DNA of 64,000 nucleotides from an uncultured Mollicutes bacterium (lineage in GTDB: Bacteria > Bacillota_I > Bacilli_A > RFN20 > CAG-826), in NCBI GenBank assembly GCA_900540385.1, contig UQFY01000006.1:1-64000 (forward strand), written 5' to 3'. Shown piece by piece: positions 23,862 to 32,274 of the stretch. The stretch's first letter is position 1, and every line of letters begins with the position of its first letter. The position numbers and the translations under genes are program-made. The notes under the pieces are model-generated. The model worked only from the letters and a program-made list of their open reading frames with translations. It made no database searches and was not told the origin of the DNA.

Positions 23862-25453
23862 TGCTCAATCTCATCGCCAAAGATTTCAAATTGATGTTTG
23901 CCAAAAATGGCTCACGCACTTCCAAGATTTTATCTTGGATTTTTACCATTTTGGCAGGTCTTCTTTTTATTGGCCTTGAGACATATTTATTCCGTACCAT
24001 TCTTTCTAAAATCTCCGTTTATGATGGTGCGGCCGAATCTTTCTTTATTCTTTTCTTATTTATTATTGCCGTTATCATGATTTTTATTGGGATGGTTACG
24101 GCTAGAAAAGCCTTCTTCTCTTCGGAAGATATCACTCAGCTTGCTACCTATCCTATTTCTAGCACCCAAAAGGTTTTCTCTAAGCTCTTTTTCCTAGTAA
24201 TCACCATGTATCTTTTCAATTTGGTGTTTGAAATGCCTCTTTTTATCGCTTATGGCAGTTATTTCCATAAGATGGTGATTTATTTCTATATGTCGCTATA
24301 TTACCCATTGCTCATCCTTATTTTTGAGTTGGGTTTCTCTTTGATTCTTGTTTATCCTTTCAAGTTATTGCTTGACTTCCTTAAGAAACATTTCTTCCTC
24401 CAGCTTGTTATGTCTTTGCTTATTTCTTTTGCAGGGGCTATCGCTTATTCCTATATCTTGAATATCTTTATTGATTTGGTTTCGAATAACCAACTCTCTA
24501 GCTTATTTACCACAAACAATATCGAACTCATCAAAAAGATCGCGGATGGCTTAATCCCGGTGAATTTCCTCATTAAAGCTATTGTGGAATACGATATTAG
24601 GATGGTTTTCCCTTATATTGGAATCTCTTTAGGCGTGTTTTTGATTGGCCTTGCTTTAATCGTCTATTTCTATTCCTATTTCTTAACCTATAACCTATCG
24701 AATAATGCCGAGATTAAGGAACATAAATACAAAAAGAGATCGATTACATACGCTTTCATTAAAAAGGAACTCATTCTTCTTTTTAGGGATTCTAACTATT
24801 TATTCTCCTTTACTTCTCTCTTATTCGTTGAACCATTATTAACCTATCTTGTCGTTAAAGCCGTTAACACCATCTTTTCGAGTGGCAACATCGCTTATTA
24901 TGTTGCCGTTGTTCCTAATCTTTTGCCTTTAACGGATGTTTTATTAATGATGCTATTCGGGGCCATTATCTCTTCTGGCGCTTCGAATTATTTAACAAGC
25001 GAGAAAAAGAACATCCGTTTCATTAAATCGGTTCCTGTCTCTCCTTTAAAACAGCTCACGATCAAAGTCTTGATTCCTCTTAGTTTATCGATGTTATTCA
25101 TGTTACTTTCCTGGATTGTTTTAAAATGCACCAATGTTGTTTCTTGGACCACGTTTGTCTTTGGTGGGCTTCTTTGTCTCTTATTGATTGCTCTTGTGAA
25201 TATCGTCTCTCTTTTCGAACAGCTTAAAATCAAAAGAGGAAAACCAAGAAACTATCTTCTTTCTACTTTATACAGTTACCTTTTACCATTCGTTTTCTTC
25301 CTTCTTTCGATACGCATGGCTTATAGCCAAGTGAATATCTATTTGATTTATTTGGTTGGCTTCTTGCTTGTTGTTAGTTCTTCCTTGCCTTTCGTGATTC
25401 GTTTAAAAAGCAGAGTCTCTAATCTCTTCTTGGAATTGGAGGTCATCAACTAA
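23861..25453 (+). CDS. ABC transporter permease
   Basis: 530 residues with about 12 hydrophobic segments in two blocks (first at residues 25-280, second at 325-525) joined by a charged loop. It belongs to the ABC-2-like exporters with a large permease, similar to putative ABC exporters of Bacilli. ATG 23861 overlaps the ATPase stop (TAATG), and the stop at 25453 overlaps the next start the same way. It forms the membrane channel for the ATPase at 23076. Confidence 0.85.
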   Translation: MLNLIAKDFKLMFAKNGSRTSKILSWIFTILAGLLFIGLETYLFRTILSKISVYDGAAESFFILFLFIIAVIMIFIGMVTARKAFFSSEDITQLATYPISSTQKVFSKLFFLVITMYLFNLVFEMPLFIAYGSYFHKMVIYFYMSLYYPLLILIFELGFSLILVYPFKLLLDFLKKHFFLQLVMSLLISFAGAIAYSYILNIFIDLVSNNQLSSLFTTNNIELIKKIADGLIPVNFLIKAIVEYDIRMVFPYIGISLGVFLIGLALIVYFYSYFLTYNLSNNAEIKEHKYKKRSITYAFIKKELILLFRDSNYLFSFTSLLFVEPLLTYLVVKAVNTIFSSGNIAYYVAVVPNLLPLTDVLLMMLFGAIISSGASNYLTSEKKNIRFIKSVPVSPLKQLTIKVLIPLSLSMLFMLLSWIVLKCTNVVSWTTFVFGGLLCLLLIALVNIVSLFEQLKIKRGKPRNYLLSTLYSYLLPFVFFLLSIRMAYSQVNIYLIYLVGFLLVVSSSLPFVIRLKSRVSNLFLELEVIN

Positions 25454-27819
25454 TGAATAAGAAAAATATCATTATCTTATTGTTGATGCCTTTTATCATT
25501 GCTTTAGCATGCTTAACCTCCATCAACATCACCTTCAATTTAATTGATACGGACATTATTGGCATTCGTTGGGATTATCAAGCCAATGAAGCTTATCGTG
25601 TATCCGATACGGCCTATGAATTAAAAGCCATTGGCGAAAATCAGAAGAATTATCCGGTGATGAATTCTTCCTTAGTATGGAAAGTTACGAATCTTGATTC
25701 TTCCGATACGGAAATACACGCTAAGATTGTCGATGGAAATAAGCTTCTTGCTTTGAAAGCGGGTAACGTTATCATTTCCGTTTCGAATCAAAAAGGGACG
25801 GTTCAAAAACAAATGAACGCCTTGATTTATGATAATTCCGCGATTGTGATTAATTCCTTACATAAAGGCAGTGGTTCAAATATTGATAAACGCACCTATT
25901 TTGGACAATATGATTTGAAAAACTCCAAGGAAAAGGCTGATGCCACGATTCCTCTTAGTGTGACTTGCTATCCTTCTTCTTTGAAAGAAAACATTGAAGT
26001 CTCTTATCTTTCGAAGAACCTTAGCTACGATAAGTCCTCTTCGATTCTTTCGATTCATTCTTCTTTAGAGAATGATGAAGAATCTAAAATCTCTTTCTCT
26101 TTTAAAGGGGAAAGCAAAACCGATAGCGAAGTATCTTATTCCTTCCTTGTCGTTAAAGATGGGGTGAATGTCTATTCTTATGATGATTTGATGTATTGCA
26201 CAAATAAGTCGGAGAATGGTGAAGTAGTTGTCCTACAAACCTCTTTAGAAAGTGAAGAAAACCTTGAAAACAACAAAGACGCGTCTCTTTTTGGCAAGAA
26301 AGAAAATGGCAAATGGTCCTTTAAAAACGATGTATATTCCTTTAGCACCCATTGGAACGCTTCCTATATTGCTAAGTGGAACGAATATTGCAAAACCCAT
26401 AAGGAATATTCACCTATCTCTGATCAAGTTTTAGTCGGTATCCATGTTCAAAAAGATTTCTATGGCAATGGTTACACCCTTAATCTTCATAATTTAACCT
26501 ATCCTTATTCTTCAACCACCGTTAATGGGGTTATTGTTCCTACCTTAAGCAACGATAACCTTTTTAGAGGACCATTATCTTTCTTCACTCTTGGTGATCC
26601 AAACGGCATGCCTCTTGTTACGGCTTATGGACAAGATAATATCGGGATGTATCTTGATGGAGATAATATCACCCTTAATGATATCAACCTTAAAAACTGT
26701 GACTTCGGTAATAACCTTTCCAATTTGGAATATGTGGGAACGACTTTAGAAACATATGGTAAAAACATTACCGTGAAAAATTCCCGTATCTCCAATGGCA
26801 AAACCGTTATGCGTGCCTATTCTAGCGATGTTCTTTTAGAGAACTCCCTTCTTTCTTATGCAAGAAACTTCCTTCTCTCCCTTGGTTCTTATGAATATCT
26901 TCCTGTGGATGAAAGTAGCATTCATCAATATATCGACGATACAGGAAGGAAGACTTCCTCTAATCTTGCGGAATATTGTAAGAGTGGAAGTAGCGCCGAT
27001 ACGATGATGACAAACTTCATCTCTGGAAACGTTACCTCCCACACAAAAGAAGGATTATTCTCTCTCCAAGATGGCTTTGATTATTCGAAGGATGATATTT
27101 CTTCCATCTATAAAGGACATATTGAAGTCAAAGACACTTATTTCTATATGAGTAATATTGCTTCGATTGCCTTCGAAAGCATGTTTAATGGCCCTTATCT
27201 TTATTCCTCAATCCCATCTTTAATCGGTCAAATCTTTGGCTCTATCTCCTCGGAAGGGAAATCCCTTGTCCCTCTTGAAGCAAAGAATTGTGGGGGTATC
27301 TCTTATCCTGTTGAACTGACGATTTCTGGCAAGACACGTTTCTATGATTATAAGAAACAAGAAGGAATGGATCTTACGGGATTAATCCGTGAAAACATCT
27401 CGAAGATCGCCAATTCCATCTTACAAGATAAGGAAGTTAATATCACCATTGACGACATCTTCCCGATTAAGAGCCTTCTTTACCGCGAAGCTCGAAAGAA
27501 AAAGCTGATTTATCAAGAGAATATCTCTGTTCCAATCGCCTATTATGGAGGAGGGGCAAACTACTCCAAAGTGATTTATAATAGAGATGCGGAAGTGCGT
27601 GAGCATATCCAAAACGAAGTAAAAACCGATATGCTTAGTGAACTTCTTGCTCTTGGCGGATCTTCTGTCTCATCAATGACGGGCATCCGTTCCATGATGA
27701 AGCGTTGCGTCCTTGCCTGCATAGGCTTCAATGATTTCCGTTTCTCCTTAATAAAAGGAGATGGATACCTTTATGGGGAAACCCCTAAAGTGAGCGATTT
27801 GATTTCCAATTCCAAATAA
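25453..27819 (+). CDS. Large membrane-anchored surface protein, probable beta-helix
   Basis: 788 residues. One N-terminal TM or signal anchor (about 5-28, IIILLLMPFIIALACL) is followed by an extracellular part. Residues about 60-130 look like an Ig-like domain (SLVWKVTNL, GNVIISVSNQKGTV). Residues about 390-480 have the Asn-rich repeats of a right-handed beta-helix (GDNITLNDINLKNCDF, KNITVKNSRISNGK). No second TM helix or sortase motif is visible. It shares the operon with the ABC exporter, with zero spacing, so it may be exported by it or act as the assembly platform. Confidence 0.65.
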   Translation: MNKKNIIILLLMPFIIALACLTSINITFNLIDTDIIGIRWDYQANEAYRVSDTAYELKAIGENQKNYPVMNSSLVWKVTNLDSSDTEIHAKIVDGNKLLALKAGNVIISVSNQKGTVQKQMNALIYDNSAIVINSLHKGSGSNIDKRTYFGQYDLKNSKEKADATIPLSVTCYPSSLKENIEVSYLSKNLSYDKSSSILSIHSSLENDEESKISFSFKGESKTDSEVSYSFLVVKDGVNVYSYDDLMYCTNKSENGEVVVLQTSLESEENLENNKDASLFGKKENGKWSFKNDVYSFSTHWNASYIAKWNEYCKTHKEYSPISDQVLVGIHVQKDFYGNGYTLNLHNLTYPYSSTTVNGVIVPTLSNDNLFRGPLSFFTLGDPNGMPLVTAYGQDNIGMYLDGDNITLNDINLKNCDFGNNLSNLEYVGTTLETYGKNITVKNSRISNGKTVMRAYSSDVLLENSLLSYARNFLLSLGSYEYLPVDESSIHQYIDDTGRKTSSNLAEYCKSGSSADTMMTNFISGNVTSHTKEGLFSLQDGFDYSKDDISSIYKGHIEVKDTYFYMSNIASIAFESMFNGPYLYSSIPSLIGQIFGSISSEGKSLVPLEAKNCGGISYPVELTISGKTRFYDYKKQEGMDLTGLIRENISKIANSILQDKEVNITIDDIFPIKSLLYREARKKKLIYQENISVPIAYYGGGANYSKVIYNRDAEVREHIQNEVKTDMLSELLALGGSSVSSMTGIRSMMKRCVLACIGFNDFRFSLIKGDGYLYGETPKVSDLISNSK

Positions 27820-27830
27820 GGAGAAAACAA

Positions 27831-28847
27831 ATGAAAAAAACAATCAAAACAATTTTACTTAGCTTAGGCCTTCTTATGACGCCACTCTCCTTAATGGGAT
27901 GCACATTCTTTAACACGAACGATTCCGTCGTGAACATTAAAAACATCGATGTGAAGAAAGACCAAGATGGCAATACCATTATCACCATCTATTACACAGA
28001 CGTGAACTCTGAACCTACAACCTTCACCATCCCTAAAGGCGATGATGGCAAAGAAGGAAATGGCATTAAAAACATCGAATACACCCCGTTAGAGGATGAT
28101 TCTGGAACAACGGTTACCATCCATTTCACTGATGAAAGCAAAGAGCCTGTTTCTTTTGTCGTTAAAAATGGCGAAGGCAAAAAAGGCGATGATGGCGCAG
28201 GTATTTTTGAATTAACCTCCGAAAGAGACGAAGAAAATAAACGTACGGTGATTACGATAACCTTCACCGATGATCGTGATCCGGTCACCTTGTATATACC
28301 AGACGGAGAAAAGGGCGAACAAGGTAATTCCGTTCGTACCATTACCCAAACCTTATCTAGCGATGGCACAAAATACATTGTCACTTTCTTAGATGATTTC
28401 GGGGATGTGATTTCCAGCATTGAACTCCCTCGTGCGAATTCTTGGCTATCGGGAACAACAACCCCAAGCGATGAGAATGGCAATGATGGGGATTTCTATT
28501 TCGAGACAACCCATTATTACGTCTATCAAAAAGTCGGTGGGAAATGGAATAAGGTCGCCGAACTTGGTGCAGCTAAAGAAAACGAAAAAACCCACCAAGT
28601 TACTTTTGACGTAAACGACTCCGCTACTGAAAGTGCTCTTATCGTCAGTGGGCAAAAAATCTACACCATCACCGAAGGAATGAATTTCTATTCCTCTGGT
28701 TTTGACCTTCCTATGGCTTACCGTGAAGGATACACCTTCTCTGGCTGGATTACTTCAAAGACATATAACGTCACCCTTGGTTTATTCACCAACCTTACGG
28801 AAGTCTATAAAGACATGACCTTATACGCTTACTGGACAAAACAATAA
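27831..28847 (+). CDS. Lipoprotein with collagen-like tracts and an InlB-type repeat
   Basis: 338 residues. The signal peptide ends SLMGC (about residues 20-24). The middle alternates short Gly-rich stretches (GDDGKEGNG, GEGKKGDDG, GEKGEQGN) with beta strands of the type VTIHFTDESKEPVSFVV, a repeat of about 45-50 residues. The C-terminus is an InlB/Flg_new repeat ending with YREGYTFSGW and TLYAYW. AAGGAGAAAA precedes the start. Such lipoproteins are surface fibres or adhesins of low-GC Gram-positives. It starts 11 nt after the previous gene. Confidence 0.8.
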   Translation: MKKTIKTILLSLGLLMTPLSLMGCTFFNTNDSVVNIKNIDVKKDQDGNTIITIYYTDVNSEPTTFTIPKGDDGKEGNGIKNIEYTPLEDDSGTTVTIHFTDESKEPVSFVVKNGEGKKGDDGAGIFELTSERDEENKRTVITITFTDDRDPVTLYIPDGEKGEQGNSVRTITQTLSSDGTKYIVTFLDDFGDVISSIELPRANSWLSGTTTPSDENGNDGDFYFETTHYYVYQKVGGKWNKVAELGAAKENEKTHQVTFDVNDSATESALIVSGQKIYTITEGMNFYSSGFDLPMAYREGYTFSGWITSKTYNVTLGLFTNLTEVYKDMTLYAYWTKQ

Positions 28848-28852
28848 CAAAC

Positions 28853-29467
28853 ATGAAAGAAAGAACCCCTGGCAAACATACCTTATTAGGGACCTTAATC
28901 GCCATCATGGCAGTGGTCGGAAGTGTTTCCGTTGGTTTTTCAGCATGGACATTTGGGAATAATGTAGGGGGCGTGAGTGGCGATTTGACCATTAATGCTG
29001 ATAAAGTAACGGGGAATTATTTTGAAGCGAACATTCTTTCTCCTGCTCTTGTTACGGAATATGGCTTTCTCGTGGATGATACGTTTACAAATTCTTCCAC
29101 CTTCACGCTTACTTTCAATATCAAAGACTTTCAAGACGTTCTTCAAAGCAAAATCAATTTTGATTTCACTTTAAATTATGATTCCTCAAAGCTTTCTTTT
29201 GATATGTTTTCTAAGGATAATTGCGAAGTTTCTCAAACTCTTCGTAATGGAGGTTCTTCCCTTCAATCTTGGGTAGAGCAAAGCCAAGCGTATAGCTTAA
29301 AAGGCCATTTTGATTTGGTTTTACCATCCTCTTATCCAGAAAATGGCATCTTTAACGACATTAAAATCAAGGTTAAAAACTTTGATTTTTCAGGTAATAA
29401 TGGCAAGGCTCTTGCCTCTACATTGCCTTCGCTTAAATTGCATCTAACAACGGTGGTGGGTCTCTAA
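28853..29467 (+). CDS. SipW-type signal-peptide surface protein C
   Basis: 204 residues. The leader, with hydrophobic LLGTLIAIMAVVG and motif VGFSAWTFGNN (about residues 24-34), again fits the SipW-substrate pattern. The mature domain is beta-rich (FTLTFNIKDF, INFDFTLNY). No Shine-Dalgarno sequence is visible; the start is 5 nt after the previous stop. It overlaps the next gene by 1 nt. It may be a minor subunit or anchor. Confidence 0.7.
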   Translation: MKERTPGKHTLLGTLIAIMAVVGSVSVGFSAWTFGNNVGGVSGDLTINADKVTGNYFEANILSPALVTEYGFLVDDTFTNSSTFTLTFNIKDFQDVLQSKINFDFTLNYDSSKLSFDMFSKDNCEVSQTLRNGGSSLQSWVEQSQAYSLKGHFDLVLPSSYPENGIFNDIKIKVKNFDFSGNNGKALASTLPSLKLHLTTVVGL

Positions 29468-31449
29468 TGAAAACGCTCAATAGAAAAAGATTCATAACTT
29501 TATCTGCAATAGCCGCAGGATTCATCTCCTTATTTTCTTTTTGCTTTGGCTCATGGACGTTTGTTCATGACCAGGATGTTGGTTTTGGATTTCAAAACTC
29601 TAATGCTCTGCCGGTAGCCTATATTGATGGGAAGGATACCTTAAAATATTCGACAGTTAAAAAAGCTCTAGATGTCGCGGTTAGTGGAGAAACGGTTTAT
29701 GTAATTCCTGGTGTCACGAATACCGAAAGGGGTACGCTAACTATAAAAAATGGCGTCACATTGAAACTTCCATATGGCGAAAAAACGAGCAAAGATACTT
29801 TAAATGCTCTAGAAAATACATTATCAACCGGTACTTTTTCTGATGAAAGCAACGAAAATCTCCTTTCTTCAAACATCAAAATCAATGGAACGTTAATAAA
29901 TAAAGGAACGTTAGAAATAGGAGCCGAACTAGGCGGAGCAAATGGGGGCACACAACTGGGCTTAGCTGTGGAAGGAAAGTATTCTCAGATAACGCTACTC
30001 GGAAACAGTAAAATAGATAATTACGGAACGATTAATTGCTATGGCTACATAAAAGAAACGGAAGTAAATGGAATTAGGCCAACAATCGTAAACTATTCAG
30101 GTAGCACCGCATATATGCCTATGTGCGTATATGATTGGAATGGCGGTAGTTACGCCTACGCTTGTAATAAAGCTGATGTTTTACCAATTAACATGTTTGA
30201 TTTCCCTAATGTAAGGCCATCAATTCAATACAATTATGGCTCTAAACTTCAAGTTTTATTCAGAGTAAATATCTCAAATCCTCTTGCTGTTGGAGGAGAC
30301 CAACCATGGCGTAGTGTCGATAGGACTAATATCATTGGAAAAATTGAAGACAACAATGCGTTTTTTATGCTCTCTTCCGGAGCGTCTTTAACGTTGGATT
30401 ATCAAGGGAAGAGTGACATTTATACCACCAATGATGCAAAAATTAATTCTTCTTTAGACGCTTTAAATATAACCAACGTCAAAATTGCAGGGGGCGTAAC
30501 ATTGGGGAATTTGACGATGTCTTTGCAAATTGGCACGCTTAACGCTTCAATCGAAACTTCAAAGGTTCTTTGTCCAATTTCCTACAAATTTGATATAGAA
30601 GTTCTCTCTGGTGCCAAACTTACTTTTTCTCAAAAAACTAAGTTTTTAGCTGGATCCAAAATGATGATTGATAAAGGCGCGACCGTTATTTTCAACCAAC
30701 CATGCGTTTTTTATCAAGAGAATCAAAGTTTGCAGAAAAAAGAATATAACCAATATCCAAATAAATTGAATAAAACGACATTGATTAACAATGGTATCTT
30801 AGAACTTAATTCTTCATTTGGCGGATTTATAGATGTGAACGGAATTGATGCCGTTATTAAAACTGCAGGAAATTTTTCCAACAGCATATCATCAAAAGAG
30901 GCATCAACATTTACGAAGTTCCTTGATAAATTGCCTGAAGCAGCCACAACGTTTACCATTACAACTAAAACAATTGGCCTTTTGACACAAAATCAATCTG
31001 ATTCCTGTTTGAAAAAGGAACTTAATAAGGATCTTTATTATTTTTCGATTGATAAAACTGACACTTTCGCTTGGTTAGAAAACAAAATTAGTGTGGCATG
31101 TTCATCTGATATAAATAGTTTGGGAAAAAACACTTTGAAAGCACAAATTTCATTGTCATTATCTCCAAATGAAAACTATTTTGACTTAAACACCATAGAA
31201 TGGAGAATTGTTTCTCAAAAAAGTAGCAGACCCAATCTGTGTCCTGTTAAAGATCAGACCGTTTCAGGAAACGGCAATAAAACGGCGACTTTTACAATTA
31301 TTAATGCAGATACTAGTTTCCCTGTTTTAGGCTTTAAAGATTATGCAACATGGACATATAAAATAGAGGCTACAATAAAACTTAAAGAAAACCATGGTTC
31401 ATTTAAATTCACTTCGAACACTTTGGAACTTACCTTTAATTCAAAATAG
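29467..31449 (+). CDS. SipW-type surface protein D, beta-helix-like
   Basis: 660 residues, the largest of the four SipW-type proteins. The leader has FISLFSFCFGSWTF at about residues 18-31, a weaker form of the G-F-x-A-W motif. The body is repetitive: NGVTLKLPYG, NIKINGTLINKGTLEIG, KIDNYGTINCYG and similar Asn/Gly-turn units of a right-handed beta-helix cover residues about 85-440, followed by a Ser/Thr-rich C-terminal region. It could be a tip or length-determining protein. It is the last gene of the operon; a weak hairpin follows (31464-31487). Confidence 0.7.
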   Translation: MKTLNRKRFITLSAIAAGFISLFSFCFGSWTFVHDQDVGFGFQNSNALPVAYIDGKDTLKYSTVKKALDVAVSGETVYVIPGVTNTERGTLTIKNGVTLKLPYGEKTSKDTLNALENTLSTGTFSDESNENLLSSNIKINGTLINKGTLEIGAELGGANGGTQLGLAVEGKYSQITLLGNSKIDNYGTINCYGYIKETEVNGIRPTIVNYSGSTAYMPMCVYDWNGGSYAYACNKADVLPINMFDFPNVRPSIQYNYGSKLQVLFRVNISNPLAVGGDQPWRSVDRTNIIGKIEDNNAFFMLSSGASLTLDYQGKSDIYTTNDAKINSSLDALNITNVKIAGGVTLGNLTMSLQIGTLNASIETSKVLCPISYKFDIEVLSGAKLTFSQKTKFLAGSKMMIDKGATVIFNQPCVFYQENQSLQKKEYNQYPNKLNKTTLINNGILELNSSFGGFIDVNGIDAVIKTAGNFSNSISSKEASTFTKFLDKLPEAATTFTITTKTIGLLTQNQSDSCLKKELNKDLYYFSIDKTDTFAWLENKISVACSSDINSLGKNTLKAQISLSLSPNENYFDLNTIEWRIVSQKSSRPNLCPVKDQTVSGNGNKTATFTIINADTSFPVLGFKDYATWTYKIEATIKLKENHGSFKFTSNTLELTFNSK

Positions 31450-31463
31450 CTTCCTTCACTCTC

Positions 31464-31487
31464 TTTTGCTTGTTAATATGAGCAAAA
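31464..31487 (+). terminator. Weak terminator hairpin at the end of the surface operon
   Basis: TTTTGCT and AGCAAAA are perfect arms around a 10-nt loop, followed by TTCTATTT. AT-rich stem, so uncertain. Confidence 0.4.
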
Positions 31488-31550
31488 TTCTATTTAGAGG
31501 TTCCGATAAAATATGATGTTTTTTCTTCCTTTTTGCCTTATATTAATCTT

Positions 31551-32270
31551 ATGAGCAATACTTCTTTTCCTATCATGATAGCCAAGGATGTCCATAAGGA
31601 TTTCCATAGTGGCGACAATAATGTCGTTAAGGCCGTTAACGGCATGTCTTTTACCATTCTTGAAGGGGAATTAGTTGTTATCGTAGGTCCTTCTGGTGCA
31701 GGTAAATCAACTTTATTAAACCTCATTGGTGGAATGGACAATGTTACAAGTGGTTCTCTTGTTGTCGATAAGCAAGAAATCTCTAAATACAACAAGAAAC
31801 AACTTACGGAATATCGTAGAAATGAAGTAGGTTTTGTCTTTCAGTTCTATAACTTGATGCCAAATTTAACCGCGAAAGAGAATATCGAACTATCCACCGA
31901 ATTAAAGAAAGACGCGTTAAATCCTGAAACGGTCTTAAAACAAGTTGGCTTAGGAGAAAGAATGAATAACTTCCCTTCCCAGTTATCGGGTGGTGAACAA
32001 CAAAGAGTCTCGATTGCTAGAGCCCTAGCAAAGAATCCTAAAATCATTCTTTGCGATGAACCAACAGGCGCTTTAGATTATGTGACTGGCAAAGAGATAT
32101 TAGGCCTTTTATCGAAGGCTTCGCGGGAAGAAAAGAAGACCGTTATTATCGTTACGCATAATAGTGCGCTTACGAAGATGGCTGATCATCTTATCCACGT
32201 TAAAAACGGCATGATTACAGAAGATATCCATAATGAGCATCCAATGGATATCCATGAGATTGAGTGGTGA
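31551..32270 (+). CDS. MacB/LolD-type ABC transporter ATPase
   Basis: 240 residues with Walker A GPSGAGKST, LSGGEQQR signature and Walker B IILCDEPTGALD. Together with the next gene it is a type VII (MacB-like) ABC transporter, which moves peptides, antibiotics or surface proteins by mechanotransmission rather than through a pore. I start at ATG 31551: TATATT at 31539-31544 ends just 6 nt before it and there is no ribosome binding site, which suggests a leaderless message. Confidence 0.93.
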   Translation: MSNTSFPIMIAKDVHKDFHSGDNNVVKAVNGMSFTILEGELVVIVGPSGAGKSTLLNLIGGMDNVTSGSLVVDKQEISKYNKKQLTEYRRNEVGFVFQFYNLMPNLTAKENIELSTELKKDALNPETVLKQVGLGERMNNFPSQLSGGEQQRVSIARALAKNPKIILCDEPTGALDYVTGKEILGLLSKASREEKKTVIIVTHNSALTKMADHLIHVKNGMITEDIHNEHPMDIHEIEW

Positions 32271-32274
32271 AACT

